From contig JAIQDT010000833.1 of assembly GCA_021521415.1 (NCBI GenBank), forward strand, positions 310,001 through 374,000: 64,000 nucleotides of DNA, in the 5' to 3' direction. Both the position numbers and the translations under genes were made by a program. This DNA is from Bidens hawaiensis (lineage: Eukaryota > Streptophyta > Magnoliopsida > Asterales > Asteraceae). Shown piece after piece: positions 48,433-60,857 of the stretch; position 1 is the stretch's first letter; each line of letters opens with the position of its first letter. The notes below the pieces were generated by a model. That model saw only the letters and a list, made by a program, of their open reading frames with translations, had not been told where the DNA came from and made no database searches.

Positions 48433-49660
48433 TTGACGATAAAACATAGTTTTTGCCATAAGTTTTATATGGATATTGCTAAACTTTTCTTTGGTTTGAG
48501 AGAATGTCAACCTGTACACATGATGGAAGCAGCGCTATATTTTGACAAGGGATTGCTTGAGGCGATCGAGGACATTGTAGTTTGTGGAGGTTATTTCTTT
48601 GGAGACCTCCAATGGCGACTTGTTTATGTACCCATTAAGAATGGGGGTTTGGGGTTGTATTCAACACTAGAGGCTTCCTCCTATGCGTTTGTGGCCTCGA
48701 GAGCCTAATCGTGGGCGCTTCAGGATCACATTTTGCGAGACAGTGGTATTTGTGGGATGGATTCTGATTATTCTTGTACTTTGGCTTGTCTTCGTGATAT
48801 GATTCCAAACGTCAATATTAGCAGTTTCACTAACAAAGAGACCGCCCCTTCTAAAGCCCAACATGTATTGGCGAATGCTCTTTTTAGTAAAAGTGTTCGT
48901 GACATGGAGTCACACTTCGACATGACAAGTAGACAAAAAGTCATTTTTGAGTGTCTACGAGCACTACATGCTCAAGATTTTCTTCTTGTTATCCCTATAG
49001 ATGGGTTGGGCTAGCATATGTCTCCAGTGGAGTATCGTACTATCCTTAAGTATTGCCTCATGATTCATTTATTCCCAGTTGATGAGATATGTCCTGTTGG
49101 TCATAAGGCGTGCTTAGACTCATATGGAGAGCACTCGGTGCATTGTAAAGAGTTACCGGGGTTCAAGTACCTACACGCTCTGGCTAGGGATGTGCTCTTT
49201 GACATATTCAGGCGGGCCGGAATTTATGTTAAAAAAGAAACACCCGTGAATTTCCTGACTGACCCGTCGGAGGGAAGATCATCTTTTGACGGGCTGACAT
49301 TTTGTTGTTTGGACGGAAAGTAGGAAAACATGCGTGTGTTGATTTAATAGGGGTTTCCCCTCTTGTGAGCTTAGGGAGTAATAGTTTCACAGTCAGTCAA
49401 ATTGCTTTAAAAGCTGCTTTAGGCAAGATGACTAAACATGAGAAGGCATGTCTTAACAACCATCATGTATTTATTCCTTTTGCTTTTGACACTTTTGGTT
49501 TCCTCGCGCTTGAAGCTGTGGAGTTCTTAGCCGAGTTCAACGAGTCATGTATAGTAATGTTATGACTTCAAGATTAGCGAATGCGGTTTTTAAAAGATTG
49601 GATTTTGCAATTCAAAAAATATAACAGCAAAGCTTGTTGCCCGCTTGTCTTATGTTTCGA
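48433..49660 (+). pseudogene. 3' remnant of a non-LTR retrotransposon with C-terminal zinc and endonuclease-like domain
   Basis: Consecutive open pieces (48439-48706, 48733-49014, 49018-49322, 49302-49565) share one plus-strand gene broken by stops at 48706, 49012 and 49321. It reads FFGDLQWRLVYVPIKNGGLGLYS, TAPSKAQHVLANALFSK, CLRALHAQDFLL, then a zinc-like CPVGHKACLDSYGEHSVHCKE, RDVLFDIFRRAG and ACVDLIGVSPL. The Cys-His block followed by a hydrophobic Asp-containing strand resembles the C-terminal finger plus restriction-like endonuclease found after reverse transcriptase in some non-LTR elements. The family is widespread in plant genomes as far as I recall; its name I cannot give with certainty. 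The reverse transcriptase is absent. Confidence 0.6.
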
Positions 49661-51873
49661 TTTAATCACTACCTTGCTTATAATATATAATTACAATATT
49701 TAACTCATCAATCTACGTACGCTAAATACTAGGCCATCCATGATCCATCTTTATTAAAAAAAAATCAACTTTCAATGATAAAATTATATATTGTATTTAA
49801 GGGGACATCTTGGTGGCTAAGATGTGTGCTTACAATCAAAAGGTTGGGGTTTCAAGTTACGAAGAAGACATGTAGTGTATTTATCCTAGCAAATCTAGGA
49901 TTGTTGTTAAAAAAAACGTGTATATCATTGACAAAATCTTCAAACCACAAAATTTGTATTTTAGAGTAAACTCGGTATTAAGACCCGCACGTTGCTGCCA
50001 AGGTGTTAATGCATACAAAAAAAAGATGTTAAAAAGTTGAACCGGTCACACGCATGCCAAATCACAATATCACTGCCAAAAATAAAACGATGCGACAAAT
50101 AGAAAAAGATTGTGATGTTAGAGGCATAGAGAACGATATATTAGGTTCTATATGAACTAAATCAGCAGACTTTTATCTTTCTTTTCGGGCATCAGAAATT
50201 TTATGTGTGGTGGTGGTGAAAATTGAATCCGGAATTTGGATGTTGTGTTCATCTCCATTTGTAGAACTTGATTGCAACTTTGGTTTAATTAGAACATCCT
50301 TGGCATTATGCATACCATGTATGTGATTTTGAAAATTTATTGTTGATTTGTAAAGTTATATGACCTCACAAGCCACATTACTATTAACACTATTGTTTTA
50401 AGATATTTAAGGGGGATATCCGTACATCCTTTGGTTATCCACACATTCTACATACGATCGTATAGGGGTTATATGATTGTATAGAACCCCACGTTAAAGG
50501 ATGTGTGAGTAGGTCAAAAGTGTATGGATAACCATAGCCTATTTATGTGGCACGAAGTATATATAAGAATCGACTTGACAACTAATGGTTTACAATAACT
50601 ACTAGTTAGAGTAATGATGAAAGTACGAGTTCTGGTAACAATAATAATAGTACGAGCAAGTCACATTATAATACAGCAACAAGAATATTGAGTAGCATTG
50701 CCACTTGTTGAATTAGTTATTATTATTTTAGCATTATCATTCACCATAAGACTATGTGTTGTCGTTGAATTCATCCTCTGAATTCATCTAATAATATTGT
50801 GTCATGCAGTGCTGAAAGGATGCTAACTGAACACTCGTTGAAGCAACCACTAAAGCCATCTGAGCCTGTTGTGATTTAGGCGAACGGTGACTTCAGCGAA
50901 TTTTCTGATTTTTTTTCTTTTGTTTTGTTTTCAAAAATATGAAATAACAATATAAAATAAAAAATAAATTTTCTAATAAAAGAAAATAATATATAAATTG
51001 TTTTTTTATTTATGAAACCATCTAAAACAAAACTGAACCAAATAATAAAATTAAACTTATAAATTTGGCCAAGAAATAAGAAATAGCATGTATGCTATTT
51101 AGTTAGACCGATGAATTGTCTATAAAAATAAAGATTATGCAGTAAACAAATTAGGTCACAACTTGTTGGCTTATTCATCGTGATGCCCCCTGTAACAATA
51201 TGCATTCTTTCAAACAAGCCAACACTCAAAAGGGCAAAATCCGACGGCTCTTATACGAATCACAAGACCCAACCTCTCTTTACCAGCCGCGAGTGGACAC
51301 GTGCCCCCTCTCTTGCGCCACCACGTTGCGGTGTGAGCTACTAACGTGACTCACGCCACCCTTCTCGCGGCTCCCATCGCGGACCACAATAGGTAGCCTA
51401 ATATAGAACATTGCATGCTTAACTCTCTTTTTGAATGAACAACGAATAAAGTCCACATACTTTAGCTTACCCAATGGCAAAGGGCAGCCCAAACATCAAC
51501 AATTGTAGATGGCTTTGGGTAGCCCAAGTCCGTTATCTCCTGTTTCAAGGAAAACCCGCCACCCAAATGACTCGGTTGAGATCATATTCGAATTTCAAAC
51601 CTTGTAGCCTTCGCCTTAAATATCCATTTCCCTTCAATACTAGTTGAGATAAAACTCATTAGCTGCATGCTTAAATTTAAATTCTTGGTAATACCTGCAA
51701 GAAAAATCATGCTAATAACTTAACATTGTAATTTTATTAGAAAGAAATACATATAAAAACTACAATGACAATACAAGATCTGGATTATGCTACTTGAAAA
51801 ATAAATAATAACTAACTAAAGTCCAAAACGTAATTAAATACAAAAAATTATTTTATTTTGTTTTATTTTTTTA
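49661..51873. other. Intergenic DNA; one GC-rich island
   Basis: Mostly AT-rich with no supported gene. At about 51283-51385 a GC-rich patch includes GCCGCGAG (51287) and CTCGCGGC (51364) as an inverted pair and CACGTG; it could be the core of an unrecognised MITE. A loose inverted pair GGTTATCCACACA / GTATGGATAACC lies at about 50433-50531. Confidence 0.5.
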
Positions 51874-52832
51874 CTAGATTTTATTCCCTGTATTACGGGG
51901 GTTGTTTTATATTATTTGTTTTTAATATTTATGTATGTATATTTGGATTTTAATTTTATTTATTGTAAAAAAGTTAATAATTAATATACTTGAGGTTCGA
52001 TGATAAAATGATTTCACAAATAAATGATGTGTTATAATCCGGTTTAAAAGCTATCTGGGTTTGGTGATACCTATATACCCGTTTATTTTCTTTATTATAA
52101 AATTGTTCTTTAATTATAAATAATATCTTTTTTTAAATAAAATAAGATATTAATTTTTAGTATATCCCTATTTTATAGGATTTTCATATCAAATATTTGA
52201 TTAGAATAATTTTTAATATAATGAGATGTTATAACCCGTTTAAGAGCTATCTGGGTTTAGTGAGACCTTTACCCGTGAATTCGGGTTAAATGCATGAGAA
52301 TCCTTTATTTACAAATAAAGCAATCTGATGGCTTGAGAGATTTATTATTTTACATTATTCGTTTTTTAATATTTATTTTTTGGATTTTAATTTTCTTTAT
52401 TGTAAGAAAGTTAATAATATACTTAGGGTTTGATGATGAAAGGGTTTCATAAATAAATAATATGTTATAACCCGTTTAAAAGCTATCTGGATTTGGTGAC
52501 CCATGACCCGCTTATGTTTTTACTATAAAATTTTTTATTAATTATAAATAATATCTTTTTCTTTTTAAATTGGATATTAAATTTTAGTATATCTCTATTT
52601 TATAGGATTTTCATATAAAATAATTGGTAAGATTAATTTTTAATTTAATGAGATGCTATAACCCGTTTTAAGAGCTATCTGGTTTTGGTAAGACCCATAC
52701 ACATGAATTTTGGTTAAATCAATGAGAGGCCTCCATTTAAAAATCAAGAAATTTGATGACTTCCATAAAAAGGAGGAGCGACCATATCGTGACACATAGG
52801 ATTTTAGCGTTTTCGTTTATATATATTAGAGA
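51874..52832 (-). mobile_element. Non-autonomous Helitron (959 bp), copy 2, internally dimeric
   Basis: Starts TCTCTAATATATATAAACG after A (minus strand) and ends AAAATCTAG before T. Similar to copy 1 along its whole length, with the same two-half structure. The palindrome CCCGTAATACAGGG near the 3' end is less perfect here. Confidence 0.85.
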
Positions 52833-53159
52833 TAACTCTTTTGATCCCCTCTTCGTATCAATATATTGTTTAATGACGTTAAAAAATATCTAATAAGAGT
52901 GTCTAGGTCTTTCATTGTCATCGTAGTTATGAGTCGATTATTTATAAATAATTGTCACCTATCAACTATAATGCATGCATACAAATAATAATATTTTTAA
53001 TATACAAACTTTTAATCTAGGCCGTTAAGTACAGTTTACATCATTGCCAACATTAAGTAGGTCGTATATCATTATCCTTGTTGGTAAAAGAGTTTTCACA
53101 ACCATGTTTCTGCACCATTTATTTTTGGGTCATCTGATTTCCATATAGTAATTGACTAA

Positions 53160-53469
53160 GAATATTCTCAGCCTATTTCTTATATTTTTGTAAGGAAGAT
53201 TTGTAAATTATATGGTATCGTTATGAGTAGTTATGAGTAGAGGAGAGAGAAAATGTTATACGGGAAAGTTAAATTTAGGGATTCATTGTTCATACCGTAT
53301 AATTTTTTAATATTTTCTAAAAGTGGTTGTGAGTTGAGGAAAGAGAAAATATAATGATAAAGGTATAAAAAGTATTATTTAATTAAACAGTAGAGAGAAA
53401 AAACAATGATTTTTAGTGTAACTATATGATATATATAAATATAGGGTAGGGAATGAGTTGGGAATGCTC
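53160..53469 (-). mobile_element. Tourist-like MITE, 310 bp, same family as 36925
   Basis: The left end GAATATTCTCAGCC and right end GTTGGGAATGCTC are a diverged inverted repeat. TAA flanks it at 53157-53159 and 53470-53472. Internal words match the reverse complement of the 36925 copy, so the orientation is opposite. It carries an extra internal duplication, which explains its greater length. Confidence 0.75.
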
Positions 53470-53833
53470 TAAGTAGTCGGCAATTTTTTAGAACCATGTT
53501 AGTATGGTGGCAATGGTATCTCTTTTAAATGGTCAAAGTTCGATTCAAATTTGATCCTAGAACAATGATGTTTTCTCCCTTTTAGAGGCACACAGTTATT
53601 GAATTTGAAGCTAGGACCCATTAGAAGGAAAGCCTTATGACAAAACCCTCTTACTATCCGAATGAACCTACAATGAATTTTAAGTAGTCGGCGTAAAGTA
53701 TCTAATATATATAAACTACAAGTTTGGTGCCGCTAAGTAGCCATTGGGCCACTTGGCGGCACCTTACTCGTCCATACAATTTTGTTTTTTTTTTTGTTTT
53801 TTCGTTTTGGTACGTAACGAACATAATTGAAGT

Positions 53834-54025
53834 TATGGATGAGCATTTTCGGTACTGGTACCGGTACCGAATCATTACCAAGTGTTTAGTTTTCGGTATC
53901 GGTACTGGTACGGTTTGGTACAGTATCGGTATTTCCCGAATTTTGCACGAAATACCCATACCAAATATTTCTGAGTTTCGAGATCGGTACCGGTCAGTAC
54001 CGGTACCATCACGAGCTCATCCCTG
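53834..54025 (+). mobile_element. hAT-type MITE, 192 bp, GGTACC-rich
   Basis: Ends TATGGATGAGC and GAGCTCATCCCTG form the inverted repeat. Flanking 8-mers ATTGAAGT and ATGGAAGT agree at seven positions. The interior is full of GGTACCGGTAC words. Related to 54156-54448. Confidence 0.85.
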
Positions 54026-54155
54026 ATGGAAGTTGACCGAATGATAATTTGTTTTGTATTTTGTATGTTTTAATTCCGAAATCATAACAAACTTGACGAA
54101 ACCGACCCAATTCGCATAGACTCAACGTCTGGGACCGACAACGCTCGGTTTTACC

Positions 54156-54448
54156 TAAGGATGAGCGTTTTCAGTACGGGTACCGATTAGTACCGGTACC
54201 GGTACCGAATTCGGTACCGATTTGGTACCGTTGGTACCGAATCGGTACCAAGTTTTGAGTTTTCGGTTTCAGTACGGTACCGGTATTTCCTGAATTTTTC
54301 ACGAAATACCGGTACCGAACCGATACCGGTACCATACCGGTACCGAACCGAACATTTCGGTACCGGTACCAACTATTTCCAAAATTCGAGATCGGGATTT
54401 CCGGGATCGATACCGGTCGGTACCGGTACCATCCCGAGCTCATCCCTA
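54156..54448 (+). mobile_element. hAT-type MITE, 293 bp, GGTACC-rich
   Basis: Starts TAAGGATGAGCG and ends GAGCTCATCCCTA, flanked by the perfect 8-bp duplication GTTTTACC (54048-54055 plus 100, that is 54148-54155, and 54449-54456). About 20 GGTACC or GGTACCG words fill the interior on both strands. Confidence 0.92.
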
Positions 54449-54456
54449 GTTTTACC

Positions 54457-55110
54457 AAAGCCCGAGTTTACGGGCTGACACCACTCCACTGGTCCACTCA
54501 ATTTTTATTTTTTTTTTCCTTTTTGAGCTCTTGTACCGTAACAAACGTTGCAGAAACCGACCGAATTTGTGTCCAGTTACCGCCTCAATGTCCGGGACTG
54601 ATAACGTTTGGGTTTTACCACCGCCCAGGTTTACTAACGAAACAAACTTCGTTTTAAATAATTTATTTTTTATATGTCAATTTGACGATAGTATATTTTT
54701 TTGGACGCTAAGGTTTTATCACTGGTGTCTATACTATAAATAACGTAAACGATACTAATTGAATTCGCGCCAACTCACCGACGTAACACTTGGTTTTTAC
54801 CAACACCCAGATTTCAACGTTGAGGTTTTATTAATTGCCCTGTCGCAACGCGCTGAAATGAAAATCTAGTTTATAAATAATATATTAGTTTCTGTCGCAA
54901 CTTTAAGTGGTGACGTTTGTTTGATACATAAGTTACTTGATTTCTTTTAAGAGAAAACTTACATTTTGTTTGTTGCGGTTTCTAAAAATTATCAATTTTG
55001 ATATAATAATAATTTTAAACATTTAAGATGCAATATTTTTATTTTACTATCGGTTTTAGTCAAACCCGGTGACATCAACCACCAAATTGTTAGTTAATAT
55101 AGTTTTGAGT

Positions 55111-55162
<52 letters not shown>

Positions 55163-55578
55163 CACATACTTTGGACAACCGGACATTAGCGACCCTAACG
55201 AGCCCTCACAGGCAACCGAAAAAAAACTACTCTAATGAACATAAATGATTACATATTAATTTGAATATATAAAAATAAGTTCAAACTTCAAATTGAATAC
55301 TAGATTACATATTAGCACATAACCCTAATCAAACGAACATAAACAAATTGCGAACCTAACCATACATAGGTAAACGGTCGAACGTAAACGAATACATTAC
55401 TGAACAGTTCATGAACACTATTGAGTGAGCGCGGCCCTTGTTCGTTTGTTAAGCTTACCGAACGAAATATTTTTTTGTTCATGTTCATTCATTTATTAAA
55501 TTGACAAACGTAAACGAACTTCCCATCAAACGGTTCACCGGACGTTCATAGGATGTTCGGTTCGTTTAAACGCTATGT
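54457..55578. other. Intergenic repeat-derived DNA with (AT)n microsatellite
   Basis: Diverged copies of one dispersed sequence (AAACCGACC...GGGACCGACAACG...GGTTTTACCA) occur at about 54085-54155 with its continuation at 54457, at 54550-54640 and at 54760-54830, and another near 56790-56850. An (AT)n tract of about 45 bases lies at 55116-55161. No gene. Confidence 0.6.
55116..55161. repeat. (AT)n microsatellite
   Basis: An uninterrupted AT dinucleotide run of about 45 bases. Confidence 0.95.
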
Positions 55579-55586
55579 ATTATATC

Positions 55587-56115
55587 CAGTGTTTTAAAAA
55601 CTGGTATATACCGGCCGGTTGAACAGGTTATACCGGATTTTGGTAAGGCAACCGGTATTTAGAGTTCGGTATTTTTGGGCGGTTTACTAGAACATCATGC
55701 CACCGGTTTTTTTTAAATACCGGTTTAAACCAGCAAACCGGTTTTAAACCAATATATTTTTGATACTTTTTTGTGGCCCATATATTTTAAAAATGACTTT
55801 TAACCTAACGGATAAGGTTGAAACGAGTAATCATAGTAAATGATGAATCACTAATAGACAAATTTTACATCCTGCAAATCTAAGGTTGGTTTTTTTACAT
55901 ATTTTGTAATGGATTAAGTTTTTATTTGATTTATCATTGTTCATATATGATGTTTTATTCATGTTTGAGGTTTGTTAGTGTACTTTTGAACTGTTTTTTG
56001 AGTTAAAGTTGTATTTATATGAAATTACATTGTAAACTATTCAACATGGTTCAACCGGTCATACCATTTCTGAACCAAATCAATTACGAGTAAAATACTG
56101 ATTTTTAAAACAATG
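55587..56115 (+). mobile_element. hAT-type MITE, 529 bp
   Basis: Ends CAGTGTTTTAAAAACTGG and TGATTTTTAAAACAATG are an inverted repeat with a few mismatches. Flanking 8-mers ATTATATC and AGTATATC differ at one position. CCGGTTTAAACC-type words are frequent near the left end. Non-coding. Confidence 0.85.
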
Positions 56116-56123
56116 AGTATATC

Positions 56124-58079
56124 AAATAAGTTTTCACAAAAGTCTAATTAACCATATTGTTTTCGCTAATATGACATTATATGGTTAAAAGTATGTGAAA
56201 CATACAAAAAAAAGGGCACTCAAAGTTGTATTAACTAACAGTTTGTGGATGACGTTAATGAGCTGGACTAAAATTAATAATTAAATAAAAGTTTTATACC
56301 ATAAAAACATAAAATAAACTAATAGACTAAAATTAATAATTTTCATAATCTACAGGGACCAAAACTGAACTTCTCTCTTCTTTTAAAAGACTTTCGATAC
56401 ACTATCTAGCCATTTTAAAATATACAAAATATAAATGGTTATGTAACTACTAAAATAATTATAAAAATTAATAAAAGCTATGGTTTGATGTCGTAGTCAT
56501 GTGATTGGATCGCATAGCGGCACTTGGTTGGTCTCCCTATTTTTTATTTTTATTTTTATTTTTATTTTTTTAAATCACTTGATTTTTTTTTTGTTTTTTT
56601 AATTATTTTATGTTACTTTTTAGGGGTTTTATGTTATTTATATGACCGGTCAAATTGGTGTCGGTTTTTTGGGCAACGCACAAAGTTTTGTTTTCGGGTT
56701 GCCTTGTTTAAAATATATGGATATTGCTTTTATTTTTTGGTTTTAAATTAATAGGCTACTTTGTTGATTTTGGTTTAGTTTTGATCCAACTTATACTCAC
56801 GGATTTGCATCGACTTGCAGACGTAGTGTGCGGGTTTTACTAACCAACTAAATGTAATTTTAAATATGTATTTTTATCATAAGTTATACGAATGCTACAA
56901 CTTTTCTATATGTTTACTTTTTTAGTTTATTGTAGTTAAAATTACGAACCTAGCCGATACCTGCCCAATTAACTTCATTGCATCACCACAATGCGATGAG
57001 TAGAAATCTGGTTTCTAAAAAAAGTATACAATCTTATTGAACGGAAAAAAAAGCTGCCTCGTAGCTCTCTGTTTTCTAAGTAACTAGTGACTATAGTATT
57101 GACCGATAAATTTTGTTTAAACTAAACAAAGAATGTTTTTTTCTTTGATGCGAATTTTTGTCATTTGTGTGCTTGAACCCAATACCTCTCAACATTTGTG
57201 TTTTAAAGGTTTTTTTTTGCCAATGAGTCACCAACCTATTGGTTAATGTGTTTTATTTTATTATCTTGTATGTAAGGACTAAAACGAAGCCATCTCGATC
57301 ACACCAAATGCAAACGGGTGAGAATAGTGGTGGAAAATATGTGAGGTGATTAGATAAATATGACAAGGTTCTATATAGTGATATCAAGGTGTTGGATATT
57401 GTAGCATTCTAAATTTTATGGGTTTAATTGGAATAAATAAAAAGTGTTTAAATATTTATGGTAATTCTAGGTTATTGAACCGTGTATGACAGGGGCGGAA
57501 ATATAGAAATTTTCAAGTACACACACATAATTCAAACGGCAATATGTTTTTTGAGACGACAACATGATTTATAATTGTAATTCATATTCATATGGAAAGA
57601 AGTACTGAAAAACGTAAACTTACAAAAAAATGAGGTTACATGGTAGAATGTTATAAAAATACCAATTTGAATTGCCACACATCATTCCTTAAAACCAATT
57701 CATACATGTTTAATCAAATGCTTGAGTAGTGGTCAACACCTATAATAGTCACATTTTTATTAACGGCCTAAAGTTATAGTAAATGAACATTATAATTCTT
57801 GAAACTAAATTCCCAATTACATATAAATCCCCTAAATTCCTTCAGTTGCATGTATGATTTCTTAGAAGGCATACCAGTACGTTGGTTGTCTTTATTCAAG
57901 TAAAACTAAAAATGCAACGAAAACTGGGGCAGGCTAAGTTTGGTACCATATTAATTGCATATTTGTCAGCATTTTCGTGTTACGATGGTATCTTCTATGG
58001 TTCCATTTTACATATTACATTGAAGAGACGTTGTTACAAAGTAGTTATTTATAGCATGACCAGTCATAGCTTGCACCTG
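56124..58079. other. AT-rich intergenic DNA without recognised genes
   Basis: Small open frames (for example 56524-56751, a phenylalanine-rich low-complexity run) are not credible genes. A diverged dispersed repeat lies near 56790-56850. Confidence 0.55.
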
Positions 58080-58563
58080 AGGTAAGGCCCCGAACCCTGG
58101 TGCCCTACTTTGCGTTGAATTTACTCATAAACACAGTTCTAAATATCAGAGTGAATTAAAGCTTTCGCGGAATTATTAATACTTTAACCATTCATTACAT
58201 GAGTCTTAAATTTAAACAACAAAATATGTATTTTAAGTTCAAACATCACAAAACATTATAACTTCAAGTCTTCAAATGTCGGCTTCTCTATTCTACTGAC
58301 ATGCGTGTTCCTCAAACCAGCTGCTGCATTCTATTTGCCTGCGTGCTTACTAAAAGTCTGCTACGCTGGGTGAGTTCTAGTTAATCAAGCAACATACATT
58401 TACATACTTAATCTGTTTACTTTTCTTTCATACATATATACATACAATCATACTTTTATACTTTCATACTTTCATACTTTTATACTTTCATACTTTCTTG
58501 TTTTAACTTACTTAATACACACTTAGCTATTTCTACGTTTTAAAGAGCCTTTCGCCCTATAAC

Positions 58564-58790
58564 TTCTCAGATATTATAAGGGTCTGCTATCTATCATCTC
58601 AGATATTATAAGGGGTCTAGTCTCTATCATCTCAAATATTATGAGGGTCTGGTCCCTATCCTCTAAGATATTATTGGGGTCTAGTCCCTATCCTCTCAGA
58701 TATTATTAGGGTCTGGTCCCTATTCTCTCAGATATTATTAGGGTCTGGTCCCTATCCTCTCGAATATTATTAGAGTCTGGTCCCTCCTTT
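58564..58790 (-). repeat. Tandem array of about seven 32-bp units
   Basis: The unit is CTCAGATATTATTAGGGTCT followed by GGTCCCTATC. Copies near 58566, 58598, 58630, 58663, 58696, 58728 and 58759, with small changes. Confidence 0.9.
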
Positions 58791-59244
58791 CTATACACCA
58801 TACGACCATACATACGTTGTCATACATCCATACATCCATACATATATTTCTTTATATAAATCATTATATGTCTATATACATATTCTTAACCTTTCTATAT
58901 TCATACAGCATTCACATAATATACACTTACTAGTTAAATTAAGTGTATTAACTTATCATATTGAGTATGCACGCAACCCCGAAAATATAATAGAGAAAAG
59001 GGGCTAGAAACTCACCTGGATCCTGTTTCTTTCTAACCTAATGTAACACCATTTCTCAGCTGAGCACGACTAACTGTTTAACAAATATATGTGTTAATTA
59101 CTACTTAACTGACTAATAAGCCTAGCATTTAAGCACATGAAATTGCATTCGCATTTCTGGAATAGCAATTGCATAGGCATGGAACAGAATTGCATTCGCA
59201 TGGAACTTAAGCAGTCGCATAACCTTCAGATCGTAATCGCATAC

Positions 59245-59457
59245 TAGGGGAATAGCAATCGCATGTCATGACATAATCGTAACCGGATATCAGGGGAATC
59301 GCAATCGCATGTCATGACAGAATCGCAATCACAGATCAGGGGAATCGCAATCGCATGTCATGACAGAATCGCAATCGCATATCAGGGGAATCGCAATCGC
59401 ATGTCATGACAGAATCATAATCGCATATCAGGGGAATCACAATCTCATGTCATGACA
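59245..59457 (-). repeat. Tandem array of about five 46-bp units built on AATCGCAATCGCAT
   Basis: The unit includes AGGGGAATCGCAATCGCATG, then TCATGACAGAATCGCAATCG and CATATC. The smaller word ATCGCAATCGCAT also recurs outside the array up to about 59560. Confidence 0.9.
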
Positions 59458-60292
59458 TAATCGCATTGGCATTCCAGTTAATCGCAATTGCCTTCCTCCA
59501 ACCGCAATCGCATTCAACAAATCGCAATTGCCTTCTACCAATCGCAATCGCATTAATGTTTAATGCGATTCCGATCTTGCGATTTGAGCTAAAGTTCATT
59601 TTTTGTTTAAATCTTTTTCTTCAACCAAGTCTAATACTTTTTGGTTCCTTATAACCAAATTCACTATCTTATCAAGTTTCGTGTCAAACCGACTTCGTTT
59701 ACACATCTTTTTCGTGTTTGAACATTAACCAATTTACCCGAATCACACTTTTTAATTTGTTTATAATAAAGTTACATTTTTACTACTTGTTAGGGTCTGA
59801 TTTACCATTCCACCAAGTTTCATGGCAAACCGACCTCAATTACCTAACCTTTAACTAAATATACCTTTAGATTCGGTTAGGCTTCGGTCCGGGTTCGTTT
59901 CGGCCGTGGTTCGAACTAGAGTGATGATCTAGGTATGTTCCTTGTTATTTGATGAAGATTGATTCACGAAACACCTTGGTTCGTCTCATATCTCGTATCC
60001 GGAATGAAAAGAGTGTTTATGTGTGTTTTAAGTGTGTGGAGGCAAAGATGTAATAAGAGAGAGATAGAGTTAGGGTTTTAGGAGCGGTTTAAGGAGTTCA
60101 AATACTCTAAGCCCATGGACCTTAGGCCCATTTGCACCCCAAGTCCATAATATATTATAAGTCCATCTTTACCCTAAGCCAACAACTCATTTATTATTAT
60201 TATTTTATTTAATCGTAATCAAATTATAACACACAATTAAATAATAAAATATCCTTTATTTATTGTTTTAAAAAGTCGGATGTTACAACCTA

Positions 60293-60857
60293 GAAAACAA
60301 ATGCATGTAGTATGATATCATGTAAATTTCAAATCCGGAAAAAAAAACCTAAGAGATCATATCGAACCTCTCGACATAATCAAAGACGACGTATCCAAAA
60401 CACCTTCATTGCATTGTGAGAAATCATTTAATTCAGTCCTAATTCCTCCTACAAATTAAAAGCATCAATTTATTAATCAATCACCTGACACACACGCGTG
60501 CACACACACATACACACACAATTAAACCCATATTGAAATTTGATCTACTACTGTTAGGAGGAGTAGAGAAATCAATGTAGGATGATCAGATTCGAGTACT
60601 GGATCTGTGCAAATTGAATTGTGTGTAAGAGTTATTGTAAAAATTATATTTAAATCAAATAAACAATAAATTAATAACGGATATGAACTAATAGTATGCT
60701 GGCATGGGGATGCGAATGGATTTTAAAACATAAACCCATTAACCACACAATTATGTTAAGGATGACTGTTATTCTTTAACTATTAATAAAGCACGATCTG
60801 AGTTATTTTCCCATATTTAAGCAAGTATTAAGTCTCAAAGATTAATAAAAACAGCAT
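60293..60857. other. AT-rich intergenic DNA without recognised genes
   Basis: Only a short CA-rich run (about 60490-60520) stands out. Confidence 0.5.

Larger units (their letters stand above)
58080..60287 (-). mobile_element. Second solo LTR-like element (2.2 kb, TGTAAC start)
   Basis: On the minus strand it starts TGTAACATCCGAC and ends CAGGGTTCGGGGCCTTACCT, both like the solo LTR at 12458-15231 (TGTAACGCCCG ... TTCGGGGTCTTACGA). Flanking 5-mers ACCTG (58075-58079) and ACCTA (60288-60292) differ at one position. It contains two unrelated tandem arrays and no coding region. No partner LTR or internal region was found nearby, so it is best read as solo. Confidence 0.65.

Noticed and set aside
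51280..51492. A small gene in the GC-rich patch
   Set aside because: The frame is short, without start context or homology; the inverted GCCGCGAG pair suggests non-coding repeat DNA.
47483..52832. The two 950-bp direct repeats as LTRs of one retrotransposon
   Set aside because: Their ends are TC...CTAG with A/T target bases, there is no primer site or purine tract, and the DNA between holds an unrelated gene remnant.
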